From assembly GCA_017613335.1 (NCBI GenBank), contig JAGAEB010000045.1, forward strand, positions 1 to 11,892: 11,892 bases of DNA. The letters are read 5' to 3'. This document shows positions 11,841-11,892 of this stretch, piece after piece. The number at the start of each line of letters is the position of its first letter. The stretch's first letter is position 1. The stretch is from Methanosarcinaceae archaeon. Lineage in GTDB: Archaea > Halobacteriota > Methanosarcinia > Methanosarcinales > Methanosarcinaceae. The position numbers were made by a program, and so were the translations under genes. A model generated the notes under the pieces. That model searched no databases. It saw only the letters and a list, made by a program, of their open reading frames with translations, and was not told where the DNA came from.

Positions 11841-11892
11841 AATCAGGAAAACACAATCAGGAAAACACAATCAGGAAAACACAATCAGGAAA
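11841..11892. repeat. 14-bp tandem repeat cut by the right edge
   Basis: The unit AATCAGGAAAACAC occurs at 11841, 11855 and 11869 with a fourth copy entering the window edge at 11883. All visible copies are identical, which points to a recent expansion. A fifth diverged unit (ATCCGGGAAAAACAC) precedes them. Confidence 0.9.

Overview
The window is archaeal. It holds a nearly complete copy of the archaeal exosome superoperon, read entirely on the minus strand from the right edge leftwards: ribosomal protein L15e, a predicted exosome-associated RNA-binding protein, RNase P subunits Rpp30 and Pop5, proteasome alpha subunit, SBDS, Rrp4, Rrp41, Rrp42, L37ae, RNA polymerase subunit P, a Brix/Imp4-type protein, and KEOPS subunit Pcc1. 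A membrane-anchored, low-complexity protein follows and runs off the left edge. From memory, the proteasome alpha, SBDS and RpoP sequences look most like those of Methanosarcinales methanogens. I place the organism there with moderate confidence; no search was run.

Layout from right to left, in transcription order. 11892-11661: upstream region with a 14-bp tandem repeat and a TATA-like promoter. 11660-9356: a tight four-gene block (rpl15e, COG1325-type protein, rnp3, rnp2) with TTG starts, short spacings and start/stop overlaps. 9355-9086: promoter and A-rich leader for psmA. 9085-8285: psmA, followed by a strong hairpin terminator. 8284-8004: a CATG-rich 34-bp tandem repeat, then a weak promoter for SBDS. 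8003-7302: SBDS. 7301-6767: a 535-bp gap with two unrelated repeat families, several hairpins, a hairpin/U-tract terminator and a TATA box. 6766-5696: rrp4. 5695-5502: an internal promoter. 5501-3622: rrp41 and rrp42, overlapping by one base. 3621-3222: a 400-bp gap with a promoter and a possible leaderless small ORF. 3221-2880: rpl37ae. 2879-2647: promoter for rpoP. 2646-1365: rpoP, Brix and Pcc1. 1372-1585: a very U-rich (sense strand) tract that looks like the terminal transcription terminator, although the Pcc1 reading frame passes through it. 1328 to the left edge: the membrane-anchored protein with its own leaderless-type promoter.

The genes form one functional theme. L15e and L37ae are ribosomal proteins, SBDS and Brix act in ribosome assembly, Rrp4/41/42 form the RNA-degrading exosome, Rpp30 and Pop5 act in tRNA 5' processing, Pcc1 belongs to the KEOPS tRNA-modifying complex, PsmA builds the proteasome and RpoP belongs to RNA polymerase. 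Gene order is conserved, but the cluster appears split into about eight transcription units, each with a candidate promoter.

The unusual signals are these. Unrelated minisatellite repeats sit in most intergenic gaps. In-frame peptide repeats extend the C-termini of Rrp41 (acidic decapeptides) and Rrp4 (SSVSDIPES nonapeptides), and non-repetitive acidic or polar tails extend PsmA, Rpp30 and L37ae. Pcc1 carries a Phe/Leu/Ser/Pro tail encoded by the terminator-like tract. The proteasome alpha gate motif is one residue short, with His in place of the usual Arg.
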